Program-made: the position numbers and the translations under genes
The notes under the pieces: model-generated
What the model saw: the letters and a program-made list of their open reading frames with translations, nothing else
The model's database searches: none
Told to the model about the DNA's origin: nothing
Shown: positions 24,710 through 33,397 of the stretch, in pieces
Layout: each line of letters opens with the position of its first letter
Position numbering within the stretch: the first letter of the stretch is position 1
Assembly (NCBI RefSeq): GCF_024519455.1
Contig: NZ_JALJRY010000009.1
Coordinates: 288,807-335,031 of the forward strand
DNA length: 46,225 bases
Source of the DNA: Streptomyces sp. STR69
Lineage (GTDB): Bacteria; Actinomycetota; Actinomycetes; Streptomycetales; Streptomycetaceae
Reading direction: 5' to 3'

Positions 24710-26881
24710 ATGCCCACTCCGCTCGCCCACGACGACCCCGTAACTGTCGGTCCGTACCGGCTCGTTGCCCGGCTCGGCAGTGGTGGCATGGGCACCGTGT
24801 ACATGGCGCGTGGCGTCGGTGGTCGTACGGTCGCGCTCAAGACGATGCACGCCAGGATCGCGACCGATCCGGGCATCCGCACCCGGTTCCGGCTCGAAGT
24901 GGACGCGGCCCGGGTCATCGGAGACCGGTTCGGGGCCCGGGTGGTGGACGCCGATCCGCTCGCCGAAACGCCTTGGCTGGCAACGGAGTTCGTGCTCGGG
25001 CCCGCCCTCGACGAGGCCGTCCTGAGCGCAGGACCGCTGCCGGAGAGGTCGGTGCGGGCGCTGGGCGCCGCGCTGTGTGCCGCGCTGGACCAGCTCCACC
25101 GGTCCGACGTCGTGCACCGCGACCTGAAGCCGTCGAACATCCTCCTCACCGCCTACGGCCCGAAGGTCATCGACTTCGGGATCGCGCGGGCCATCGGCGA
25201 CGACCGGCTGACCCGTACCGGTGCCTCGGTCGGCACCCCCGCGTTCATGTCCCCGGAGCAGGCGGCCGGGCAGGAACACGACGCGGCCGGTGACGTCTTC
25301 GCGCTGGCCGGTGTGCTCGTGTTCGCGGCCACCGGGCGGGCCCCGTTCGGCGGCGGGCAGCCCGCGGATCTGATGTACCGGGTGCGGTACGCGGAGGCGG
25401 ACCTGCGCAACGTACCGGCCGCGCTCGTGCCGTTGTTCGCCCGGTGTCTGGCCAAGGAGGCTGAGAAACGGCCTTACTTGGCCGAGCTCGCGGCCCAACT
25501 GCACGACGGGAGCGGCGAGTTCGCCGAGCAGTTGCCCGATGCCGTGCTCGCGGAGATCGGGCGGCGGGCCGCCGACGTATGGCGGACCGTGCCGCAGCGG
25601 CTGCCCGCCCCGGCCGTCGAGGAGGGTGCCACCGAGGTCACCTCGGTGTCCGGGGCCGGTCCGTCGCGTCGCCGGCTCCTCGCCGTGAGCGGGGCGCTCG
25701 CGGCGACCGCCGCCGCGGGTGGTGTCTGGTGGTACCGGGGGCGTGGGCGTGCCGCCGCTCCCGCCGCGAAGGCGAGCCCGCAGACGCGCAACCTCGATCC
25801 GCTGTGGCAGTACGGCGGCAAGGACCTCGACGTGCTGGGCTGGGGCCTGGTCGTGCCGTATCAGGCCGACGGGTCGATCTGGCTGCCGCTGAACGCGACC
25901 GCCGAACGCCTCGCGCCGACCACAGGGCGGTCGCAGGGCGAGGTGCGCGTCACGGCCAACTGGTGGCAAACGGCCGTACAGGAAGGGCAGTTGTACCTGC
26001 TCGGTCACGACCCCGGCCAGGCGGGGGAGTCGGTGTCGGTCGACACCTGGAACGGTGGCACGGACGCCGTGCGGCCGACCTCGGCCGCCCTCACGGACGC
26101 CACGCCCACCCTCGTACCGAACCAACTCCTGTGCGTCGTCGGCGACTTCGCGTACGTGGCGGTGGGCCAGGGGCAGGTCCCGGCGGACAAGGGCTTCCTG
26201 CCCGCGCAGACCTGGACGCTGCGCGCCGCCGACCTCGGGACCGGCCGGACGCGCTGGACGCAGCCCTTGCCGCAGCGGTCGGGCGGGAGCCGGCGGCTGC
26301 ACTTCGTCGCGGCGAAGGTCGTCGGCGAGCGCCTGGTGACCGTCCAGGCGACGGCGGAGGCGCAGACGCACATCGTCGTACGGGACATCCGCAGCGGTGC
26401 GGTCCTGTGGGACCTGCCGTACAACGTGAGCGATACCGACGCGATCCGCAGCGAGTTGGCCGTCGACGAGAGGTATCTCTACCTCGGCGGCTCCCCGCTC
26501 CGGGCACTGCGGCTGAGCGACGGCGCACTGGCGTGGGCCACCGAGGCCGGAAGGATCTATGGCCCGCCGACGCTGACGAACGGGGTGGTGTACACCGTCG
26601 GTTCGGGCATCGGGCTCACGGCCATCGACGCCGCGACGGGCAAGGTCCTGTGGACCGAGGCGACGACGGAGGCTGCGGAGGCCTACACCGTCTGGCAGCC
26701 GGTCGTCGGCACCCGCTACGCGTACTACCGCAACGGGCTGCAACTGAGGGCGGTGAACCTCGCGGACCACAGAACCGTACTTACGTACCGTACGGCCGGA
26801 AAACACTTCCACGCGTACCCGGGAGCCCGGTTGGTCCTCGCCGTGGACGACGACCGGCTGTCCGCCTATCCGCTCAGGTGA
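24710..26881 (+). CDS. membrane Ser/Thr protein kinase with PQQ-type beta-propeller sensor
   Basis: The 723-aa protein uses ATG 24710 with AAGGG upstream; a GTG at 24653 is in frame. The kinase domain spans about residues 16-270: a GSGGMG loop at 23-28, K44 in VALK, D138 in HRDLKPSN, D155 in DFGIA, and a GTPAFMSPEQ activation end. A membrane segment follows at about 320-340 (LLAVSGALAATAAAGGVWW). The extracytoplasmic part has PQQ-like repeats such as DAATGKVLWTE and DIRSGAVLWDL. This is the AfsK-type layout of a cytosolic kinase with an external sensor. The neighbours are a pseudokinase and a sister kinase. Substrates are unknown; ESX components are an obvious candidate by location. Confidence 0.9.
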   Translation: MPTPLAHDDPVTVGPYRLVARLGSGGMGTVYMARGVGGRTVALKTMHARIATDPGIRTRFRLEVDAARVIGDRFGARVVDADPLAETPWLATEFVLGPALDEAVLSAGPLPERSVRALGAALCAALDQLHRSDVVHRDLKPSNILLTAYGPKVIDFGIARAIGDDRLTRTGASVGTPAFMSPEQAAGQEHDAAGDVFALAGVLVFAATGRAPFGGGQPADLMYRVRYAEADLRNVPAALVPLFARCLAKEAEKRPYLAELAAQLHDGSGEFAEQLPDAVLAEIGRRAADVWRTVPQRLPAPAVEEGATEVTSVSGAGPSRRRLLAVSGALAATAAAGGVWWYRGRGRAAAPAAKASPQTRNLDPLWQYGGKDLDVLGWGLVVPYQADGSIWLPLNATAERLAPTTGRSQGEVRVTANWWQTAVQEGQLYLLGHDPGQAGESVSVDTWNGGTDAVRPTSAALTDATPTLVPNQLLCVVGDFAYVAVGQGQVPADKGFLPAQTWTLRAADLGTGRTRWTQPLPQRSGGSRRLHFVAAKVVGERLVTVQATAEAQTHIVVRDIRSGAVLWDLPYNVSDTDAIRSELAVDERYLYLGGSPLRALRLSDGALAWATEAGRIYGPPTLTNGVVYTVGSGIGLTAIDAATGKVLWTEATTEAAEAYTVWQPVVGTRYAYYRNGLQLRAVNLADHRTVLTYRTAGKHFHAYPGARLVLAVDDDRLSAYPLR

Positions 26882-26914
26882 CCGCCGCGCTCCACCCGCA
26901 GAAGGACACCCACG

Positions 26915-29044
26915 ATGCACCCTCTCGGCACCGGTGACCCGATCCGCCTCGGTCCCTACCGTCTGCTCGGCGTCATCGGCGAAGGCGGCATGGGCAAGGT
27001 CTACCTCGGCCAGGACGGCCCCGGCACCCTCGCCGCCGTGAAGGTGCTACGCCCCGAACTCGCCTACGACACCGAGCTCGCCCAGCGTTTCGTGCGGGAG
27101 GCGCAGGCCGCACATGCCGTACGCGGCAAGGGAGTTGCCGCCGTACTGGAGGCGCGGACCGAGGGGACGCGGCCGTGGATCGCCAGCGAGTTCCTCGCCG
27201 GACTCACCCTGGCCGAGGCGGTCGAGGCGCACGGCCCGCTCACCGAGCCCGCGCTGCGCGCCCTGGGCGCCTCCCTGGCGGACACCCTCGCCGACATCCA
27301 CGCGGCGGGCTTCATCCACCGTGATCTCAAGCCGCCGAACATCGTGCTCACCTCGGACGGGCCACGCGTCATCGACTTCGGCATCGCCCGCCCCGAACAC
27401 GGACTGACCCTCACCACCACCGGCCAGGCCCCCGTCACCCCGGGCTACGGCGCCCCCGAGCAGGTCCTCGGCAGGCGCGTGACCCCCGCCGCGGACGTGT
27501 TCTCACTGGGCGCGGTGCTCGCCTACGCGCTCACCGGAGAGCGTGCCTTCGAGGGCTCCCATGTGGCCGTCGTGCAGTACGCAGTTGTCCACGGGGAGCC
27601 CCGACTCGACGGCGTGGAGCCGGAGTTGAGGGCGCTCGTCGAACCCTGCCTCGCCAAGGACCCGGCGGCGCGTCCCGAACCCGCCGAGATCGTACGGGCG
27701 ATGGACGTGCCCAAGCGCGCCGACCGGGCCTGGAAGCGGGGACGGCTCGCCGACTCCATCAAGGAGCGGGAGACCGGTGCCCGTCGCATGACCACCGACG
27801 TGACCGCTCAACTGCCGCGCGAGAGACGGTTGTTGACACGGCGGCGGCTGATCACCGGACTGTCCACCACGGGTGTGGTGCTCGCCGCCGGGGGCGGTAC
27901 GACGGCCTGGCTGCTTGGTTCCTCGGACGGGGATACGAGCGTTCGCCTGGCGAACAGCCCCTTCACCGTTCCGCCGGCAGTGCCCACCCCCACGGAGAGG
28001 ATGGCCGTCGTCGCCGACCAGGCCTCCGGCTCGCTGGGTCGGCCCACCGGCCTCTGGACGCTGGAGAACGCCGCGGACGTCTACTCGCCGTATCTGCTGC
28101 CGGTGCGTGACGTCCTCGTGTTCGGTGCCGCGAGCGGTGGGATCGTGGCCTACGGCGTCAAGGACGGCAAACGCCGCTGGAGCGCACCCCGCGTCGTGGC
28201 GAAGAGCGGCTATCTGTCGCTCTCCGACCGGCTGGTCGTCGGCACGGACAGCCAGGGCGCACTGCGTACGTACGTCCCGTCCACCGGCGAAGCCAAGTGG
28301 ACCTGCCCGGCGGCCGAGGCGGCTCAACTCCTCGGCGCCGACGCGGAGTCGGTGTACGTCATCACCAAGGACGGCCGGCTGCGCAGCGTGCGCCGCGCGG
28401 ATGCGAAGGTCGGATGGACGGCGACGGTCCCGGCCGACTTCCGCAAGAAGATGTTCGCTCCCGCCGCCGTGGGCCCGGGCAGGCTGGTCATGGGGACGAC
28501 CGACGGCAACTTCCTGGCGGTCGACACGAGCAACGGCCGGATGGCGTGGAATCGCCTCGACCATGTCCCCATCGGGCTCCGGCCGACCGTCCGGGGCGAC
28601 ACCGTGTACCTCGGCGGCTACACCCTGGACGCGGTGCGGATCGCTGACGGGGAACGGATCTGGAGCGTCAAGCCCCACGGGGACACCAACCGGGAGCGAT
28701 GGGGACCCGTGATGGTCTCCGGGAGCAGGCTCTACGCCACGGAGGGCATCTATCCCAGACGCCTGGACCCGCGCGACGGCAGCCAGTTGTGGTCCGGCTA
28801 CTCCGAATCCGCGGGCACGGCTCTCTACGCGGGCCGCGCGCTGCCACAGGGCCACGCGGTCTGGTCGATCGACAAGAGCGTGGTGCAGACCGAGCCCATG
28901 GAGCTCGACGCCGCCAAGGCCGTCGACGGGGGGAGGCTGTGGCGGTACGAGTTCCCCCGTACCGACTACACCCGCCTCGCCGCCGACGGAAACCGCGTCT
29001 TCCTCATGCACGACAGCAAGATCGTCGCCCTCACCACGTTCTGA
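26915..29044 (+). CDS. second membrane Ser/Thr protein kinase with PQQ-type beta-propeller sensor
   Basis: The 709-aa protein starts at ATG, preceded by AAGGACACCCACG. The kinase domain has GEGGMG at 22-27, K43 in AAVK, D137 in HRDLKPPN, D154 in DFGIA and GYGAPEQ. One membrane segment lies at about 312-335 (LITGLSTTGVVLAAGG, then TAWLLG). The outer region has beta-propeller repeats: YGVKDGKRRWS, VPSTGEAKWTC, DTSNGRMAW, RIADGERIWSV and DPRDGSQLWSG. It is 33 bases behind the previous kinase and therefore likely co-transcribed. It converges on eccC with only 29 bases between the stops. The sensed ligand is unknown. Confidence 0.92.
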   Translation: MHPLGTGDPIRLGPYRLLGVIGEGGMGKVYLGQDGPGTLAAVKVLRPELAYDTELAQRFVREAQAAHAVRGKGVAAVLEARTEGTRPWIASEFLAGLTLAEAVEAHGPLTEPALRALGASLADTLADIHAAGFIHRDLKPPNIVLTSDGPRVIDFGIARPEHGLTLTTTGQAPVTPGYGAPEQVLGRRVTPAADVFSLGAVLAYALTGERAFEGSHVAVVQYAVVHGEPRLDGVEPELRALVEPCLAKDPAARPEPAEIVRAMDVPKRADRAWKRGRLADSIKERETGARRMTTDVTAQLPRERRLLTRRRLITGLSTTGVVLAAGGGTTAWLLGSSDGDTSVRLANSPFTVPPAVPTPTERMAVVADQASGSLGRPTGLWTLENAADVYSPYLLPVRDVLVFGAASGGIVAYGVKDGKRRWSAPRVVAKSGYLSLSDRLVVGTDSQGALRTYVPSTGEAKWTCPAAEAAQLLGADAESVYVITKDGRLRSVRRADAKVGWTATVPADFRKKMFAPAAVGPGRLVMGTTDGNFLAVDTSNGRMAWNRLDHVPIGLRPTVRGDTVYLGGYTLDAVRIADGERIWSVKPHGDTNRERWGPVMVSGSRLYATEGIYPRRLDPRDGSQLWSGYSESAGTALYAGRALPQGHAVWSIDKSVVQTEPMELDAAKAVDGGRLWRYEFPRTDYTRLAADGNRVFLMHDSKIVALTTF

Positions 29045-29073
29045 GGAACCCGTCGGCTCTCATCACGGGGGCC

Positions 29074-32000
29074 TTACTCGTCCCCGTCCGCCACCCGGCC
29101 GATCTGGACCAGCGGCTTCCCCCGTTTCCGGGACACGAACACGCCCCGCCCGGCGGGCATCGGCCGCGGCCGGACCCCGCCCAGCAGGTCGCCCTCGGCC
29201 GGGTCGCCCGCCAACACCACGCCCTGGGCGCCGAGTTCCTTCATGCGCTGCATGAACGACTCGTAACCGGCGCGCCCCGCACCCGCCGTGGAGCGGGCGA
29301 TGATGAAGCGCACGCCCACATCCCGGGCGAACGGCAGGAGTTCGGTCAGCCCCGACAGCGGGTTGCCGCTCGACGTGGACACCAGGTCGTAGTCGTCGAT
29401 GATCACGAAGACCTGCGGGCCCCGCCACCAACTCCGGTCCCGGAGCTGCTGCGGAGTGACGTCCGACGTCGGCGTCCGGCGCTGCATCAGGTCGGCCAGC
29501 GCGTCCATGTGGTGCTGCATCTGGTTCGACATCGGGATGTACTCGGCCAGGTGGGATGGCGGGGTCACGCCCAGCAGGGAACGCCGGTTGTCGACCACGA
29601 ACAGCTTGCACGCGTTGCCGTCGTAGCGCTCGCCGAGGCGCTTGATCAGCAGCTTGAGCAGGTTCGACTTGCCGGACTCGCTCTCGCCGAAGACCAGGAA
29701 GAACGGGTCCTGGTCGAAGTCGACGAACACCGGCTCCAGGTTGTCCTCGTCGAGGGCGAAGGAGACGCCCCGGTTCGGGAACCGGTCGCCGGACGGCAGC
29801 TGGGTCGCCGCGAACTCCCGTGGCAGCAGCCGGACTTGGGGCGCGCCGGGCTCCTGCCAGTGCCGGGCGACCTCGGCCGTGAGGGCTGTCGTCGCCTCCG
29901 CGAGGTCCGTGTCCGAGGACAGGCCGTCGATCCGCGGGACCGCCGCCATGAAGTGCTGCTTCTGCGGGGTCTGGCCGCGCCCGGGTACGCCCGTGGGCAC
30001 GTTGGCGGCGACCTTCCGGTCGAACTCCGAGTCCATCGGGTCGCCGAGTCGCAGCTCCAGCCGGTTCATCAGGTGGTCCTTCATGTTCGCGCGGACCTCC
30101 ATGGAGCGCGAAGCCGTGAGGATCACATGGATGCCGTAACCGAGGCCACGGGCCGCGATGTCCAGCACCAGCGGCTCCAACGCCTCATAGTCCGTACGGA
30201 AGTTGCCCCAGCCGTCGATGACGAGGAAGACATCACCCCAGGGCTGGTCCGTCACGGAGATGTCACCCCGCGCGCGGCGGGCGCGGAACTCGGCGATCGA
30301 GGAGATCCCGGCCGTACGGAAGTACTCCTCGCGGCGGGTCATCACGCCGTACACCTCGGCCGCCGTGCGACGGACCTTCTCCGGGTCGAGACGGGAGGCC
30401 ACCCCGCCCACATGCGGCAGACCCGCCACCGCCGAGAGGCCGCCACCGCCGAAGTCCAGTGCGTAGAACTGCACTTCGCGTGGAGTGTGGGTGAGCGCGA
30501 ACGACGCGATGAGGGAGCGCAGCAGCGTCGACTTGCCGGACTGCGGGCCGCCGAGGATCTGCATATGGCCGGCCGCGCCGCCGAAGTCCGTCCACAGCGG
30601 GTCGCGCCGCTGCTCGTACGGCTTGTCGACCAGGCCGACCGGGACGACGAGCCGGCCCGCCCCCTCGTAGCCGGGCTGCGTCATGCCCCGGCCGGGTACG
30701 GCCGCGAGTCCGGGCAGCAGGGAGTCGAGCGACGGAGGGCTGTCCAGCGGGGGCAGCCACACCTGGTGGGCGGCCGGACCCTGCGCCTCAAGCCGACGCA
30801 CGATCACGTCGAGCACGGTGTCGGCGAGCGCGTCGTCCTTCTCGTCCGCGGTCTCCGCCTGGCGCTGACGCGGCACGGGCGCGTACTGCACCGGCACCTG
30901 CGCCGCCGTGAACAGCACCGGCCTGCGGTCCACCGGGAGCGGCCCGCCGAGCGCGGCGGCCTGCTGCGAACCGGTGCGGTACACCCCGGAGACGTACGCC
31001 GCCTTGAAGCGGACCATCTCGTCGGTGCCGTACTTCAGGAACCCGGAACCCGGCACGTTCGGCAGCTCGTACGCGTCCGGCACCCCGAGCGCGGCCCGCG
31101 ACTCGGCCGCCGAGAACGTACGCAGACCGATCCGGTACGAGAGGTAGGTCTCCAGGCCGCGCAGCCGGCCCTCCTCCAGGCGCTGCGAGGCCAGCAGCAG
31201 ATGCACGCCCAGCGAACGGCCGATGCGGCCGATCTGCACGAACATCTCGATGAAGTCCGGCTTGGCGGTGAGGAGTTCGCTGAACTCGTCGATCACCAGG
31301 ACGAGTGACGGGACGGGCTGCAAGGGGGCACCCGCGGCGCGCGCCTTCTCGTAGTCGTGGATGTTCGCGTAGTTGCCCGCGTCGCGCAGCATCTCCTGGC
31401 GGCGGTTCAACTCACCGCGGATCGAGTCACCCATACGGTCGACGAGCGTCAGGTCGTCCGCCAGGTTGGTGATCACGGCCGCCACGTGCGGCATCTGTGC
31501 CATACCGGCGAAGGTCGCACCGCCCTTGAAGTCCGCGAGGACGAAGTTCAGCGTCTCCGAGGAGTGGGTCACCGCGAGGCCGAGGACCAGCGTGCGCAGC
31601 AGCTCCGACTTGCCGGAACCGGTGGCGCCCACACACAGGCCGTGCGGACCCATGCCCTCCTGGGCCGCCTCCTTGAGGTCGAGCATCACGGGCCGGCCGT
31701 CCTCACCGAGCCCGATCGGCACCCGCAGCCGCTCCGCCGTCGAGCGCGGTCGCCAGGTCCGCTTCGGGTCGACGGAGGCCGCGTCGCCCAGGTTCAGCAG
31801 ATCCGTGAACTCCAGATTGGCGAGCAGCGGTTCGTCGTCGTCACCGCCCGACACCATGCGCAGCGGCGCCAGTTGCCGGGCCAGCGCCTCGGCGGCCTCG
31901 TACGACAGGACGTCCGGCGTGCCTTCGTAGACCATGCCGTGGCCCGACTCCAGGCGGAGTTCCCTCGGGTGTACGACGACCGAGAGGTCACCGCGTCCGC

Positions 32001-33048
32001 TGCTGAGGTCGCCGGGCACGACCTCGACGATCGTCACGCCCTGGAGGCCCTCGGGGCTCGCCAGGAAGGAGGTGGGCGGCAGGGAGACGCCGTCCAACAC
32101 GACCACCAGGTGCGGCTGTTCGGGCACCGGCGCGCCGGCCGGGTGGAAACGCGGCCGGCCCTGGAGCCGCTCCGCGAGCATCTCCTCCAGCTCCATCGGG
32201 TCGGTGGTGATCAGGCGCATGCTGCCAGCGCCGTCCGCGAGACCCGGCGCCTGCGCGTGGGGGAGCCACTTGGCCCACTCCCACTCGGGCACCGACTCGC
32301 GCCCGGTGGCGACCGCGATGACGAGGTCCTCGGGGGAGTGCATCGAGGCGAGGGAGGCGGCGAGAGCGCGCGCGGTGCCGCGCACGGTGGCCGGTTCGCC
32401 GCTGATCGTCACGTGGTAGAAGGCGCGCAGCGAGACCGCCATCGGCAGGTCCTCAAGGGTGCTGTGCGTGGCCAGGAAACGCTGCATGGCGCCCGCCGTC
32501 AGCGGCTCCAGCTCGTCGACCGGAGCGGTGTCCGGCGGGATCAGGGGAGTGGCGAGACCCTGCGGGCCGAGGCCGACCCGCACCTGCCCGAAGTCCTCGT
32601 CGTTCGTGCGGCGTTCCCACACGCGGCTGCCCTCGGCGACCAGCGCCCACAGTTGCTCCGGCGAAGGGTGCAGGTAGTACTGGGCGTCGCGCTGGGCGCG
32701 CGCGGTCTCCAGGGCCGTACGCCGGGTCTGCGACAGATAGCGCAGATAGTCACGGCGCATGTCGGCCATCTGCCCCTGGTTGCCCCGCCGGTAGCGGACC
32801 AGCATCGAGATGCCCATCGCGACCGTGGACGCGATCATCACCATGCCCATGATCTTCATGAACGGCTGGGCACTGGGGTTGAAGAAGAACACCACCGACC
32901 CGCCCATGCCGAGCATGGGAAGGAGCTGCATCAGGGCGCCCTCCTGCTGGCCGCGCGGCAGCTCCGGCGGAGCCTGCAGCATGACCTCGTCCGTGGGCAC
33001 TTCCTTCGGCAGCGACCTCGGCGGGCGCTTGACGACGATCTGGCTCAC
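29074..33048 (-). CDS. eccC: type VII secretion ATPase EccC (fused, three FtsK/SpoIIIE domains)
   Basis: The 1324-aa protein starts at GTG 33048; the frame is open to 33120, but this start gives the usual SQIVVKRPPRSLP opening. Two membrane segments lie at about residues 45-85 (LLPMLGMGGSVVFFF and IMGMVMIASTVAMGISMLV). Three ATPase domains follow with Walker A lysines K480 (GATGSGKSE), K839 (GGPQSGKST) and K1127 (GESESGKSN), and a Walker B LVLVIDEFSEL in the first. In mycobacteria EccC is often split into EccCa and EccCb; here it is one chain as in Streptomyces and Firmicutes. It binds the C-terminal signals of Esx substrates and powers export. It is divergent from eccD. Confidence 0.96.
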   Translation of the reverse strand: MSQIVVKRPPRSLPKEVPTDEVMLQAPPELPRGQQEGALMQLLPMLGMGGSVVFFFNPSAQPFMKIMGMVMIASTVAMGISMLVRYRRGNQGQMADMRRDYLRYLSQTRRTALETARAQRDAQYYLHPSPEQLWALVAEGSRVWERRTNDEDFGQVRVGLGPQGLATPLIPPDTAPVDELEPLTAGAMQRFLATHSTLEDLPMAVSLRAFYHVTISGEPATVRGTARALAASLASMHSPEDLVIAVATGRESVPEWEWAKWLPHAQAPGLADGAGSMRLITTDPMELEEMLAERLQGRPRFHPAGAPVPEQPHLVVVLDGVSLPPTSFLASPEGLQGVTIVEVVPGDLSSGRGDLSVVVHPRELRLESGHGMVYEGTPDVLSYEAAEALARQLAPLRMVSGGDDDEPLLANLEFTDLLNLGDAASVDPKRTWRPRSTAERLRVPIGLGEDGRPVMLDLKEAAQEGMGPHGLCVGATGSGKSELLRTLVLGLAVTHSSETLNFVLADFKGGATFAGMAQMPHVAAVITNLADDLTLVDRMGDSIRGELNRRQEMLRDAGNYANIHDYEKARAAGAPLQPVPSLVLVIDEFSELLTAKPDFIEMFVQIGRIGRSLGVHLLLASQRLEEGRLRGLETYLSYRIGLRTFSAAESRAALGVPDAYELPNVPGSGFLKYGTDEMVRFKAAYVSGVYRTGSQQAAALGGPLPVDRRPVLFTAAQVPVQYAPVPRQRQAETADEKDDALADTVLDVIVRRLEAQGPAAHQVWLPPLDSPPSLDSLLPGLAAVPGRGMTQPGYEGAGRLVVPVGLVDKPYEQRRDPLWTDFGGAAGHMQILGGPQSGKSTLLRSLIASFALTHTPREVQFYALDFGGGGLSAVAGLPHVGGVASRLDPEKVRRTAAEVYGVMTRREEYFRTAGISSIAEFRARRARGDISVTDQPWGDVFLVIDGWGNFRTDYEALEPLVLDIAARGLGYGIHVILTASRSMEVRANMKDHLMNRLELRLGDPMDSEFDRKVAANVPTGVPGRGQTPQKQHFMAAVPRIDGLSSDTDLAEATTALTAEVARHWQEPGAPQVRLLPREFAATQLPSGDRFPNRGVSFALDEDNLEPVFVDFDQDPFFLVFGESESGKSNLLKLLIKRLGERYDGNACKLFVVDNRRSLLGVTPPSHLAEYIPMSNQMQHHMDALADLMQRRTPTSDVTPQQLRDRSWWRGPQVFVIIDDYDLVSTSSGNPLSGLTELLPFARDVGVRFIIARSTAGAGRAGYESFMQRMKELGAQGVVLAGDPAEGDLLGGVRPRPMPAGRGVFVSRKRGKPLVQIGRVADGDE

Positions 33049-33397
33049 TAAGCACCAATTCCCTTGCCGGACCGAGTTGTTTCGTCCGCCGCCCCGTGTC
33101 GGGCGGACGCCGATCCGCACTGCGCGATCCTACTGACAACCACTGACAACGACGGGCGGTAGGGTGCCCGTGAGACGTGTGAGCAGTTGCGAATCGTTCC
33201 GGGAAAACCGGGCAAAACCGCAGTGTTCGCGGCGGGTGAATCCCGTCGGATCCCGTCGGGTGCCGGGCGCGACGGCGCGGCCGACCGACGGGACGGGTGG
33301 TACGGCGCGACCTGCACAGGATCTTTACGGCGGAACTTCACGCGGACGCGCGCGGCACCTTCGCGGACCGTTCGTCACTGACAAGGGGGAACAGCAG
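33049..33397. promoter_or_regulatory. divergent eccC / eccD control region with 9-base direct repeats
   Basis: No gene lies in these 349 bases. ACTGACAAC occurs twice, at 33132-33140 and 33142-33150, one helical turn apart. On the minus strand a TAGGAT -10 hexamer lies at 33132-33127, just next to the repeats. On the plus strand TAGGGT lies at 33160-33165. Neither has a -35 at the normal distance, so an activator or another sigma factor may be involved. A GTG with AAGGGGG at 33383-33389 marks the eccD start. Confidence 0.45.

Noticed and set aside
24488..26920. 810-codon minus-strand frame
   Set aside because: It is opposite the kinase with complete HRD and DFG motifs; the translation is low-complexity Arg/Gly/Val.
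28699..31308. 869-codon plus-strand frame running across the kinase end and eccC
   Set aside because: It crosses two well-supported genes on different strands and has no family features.
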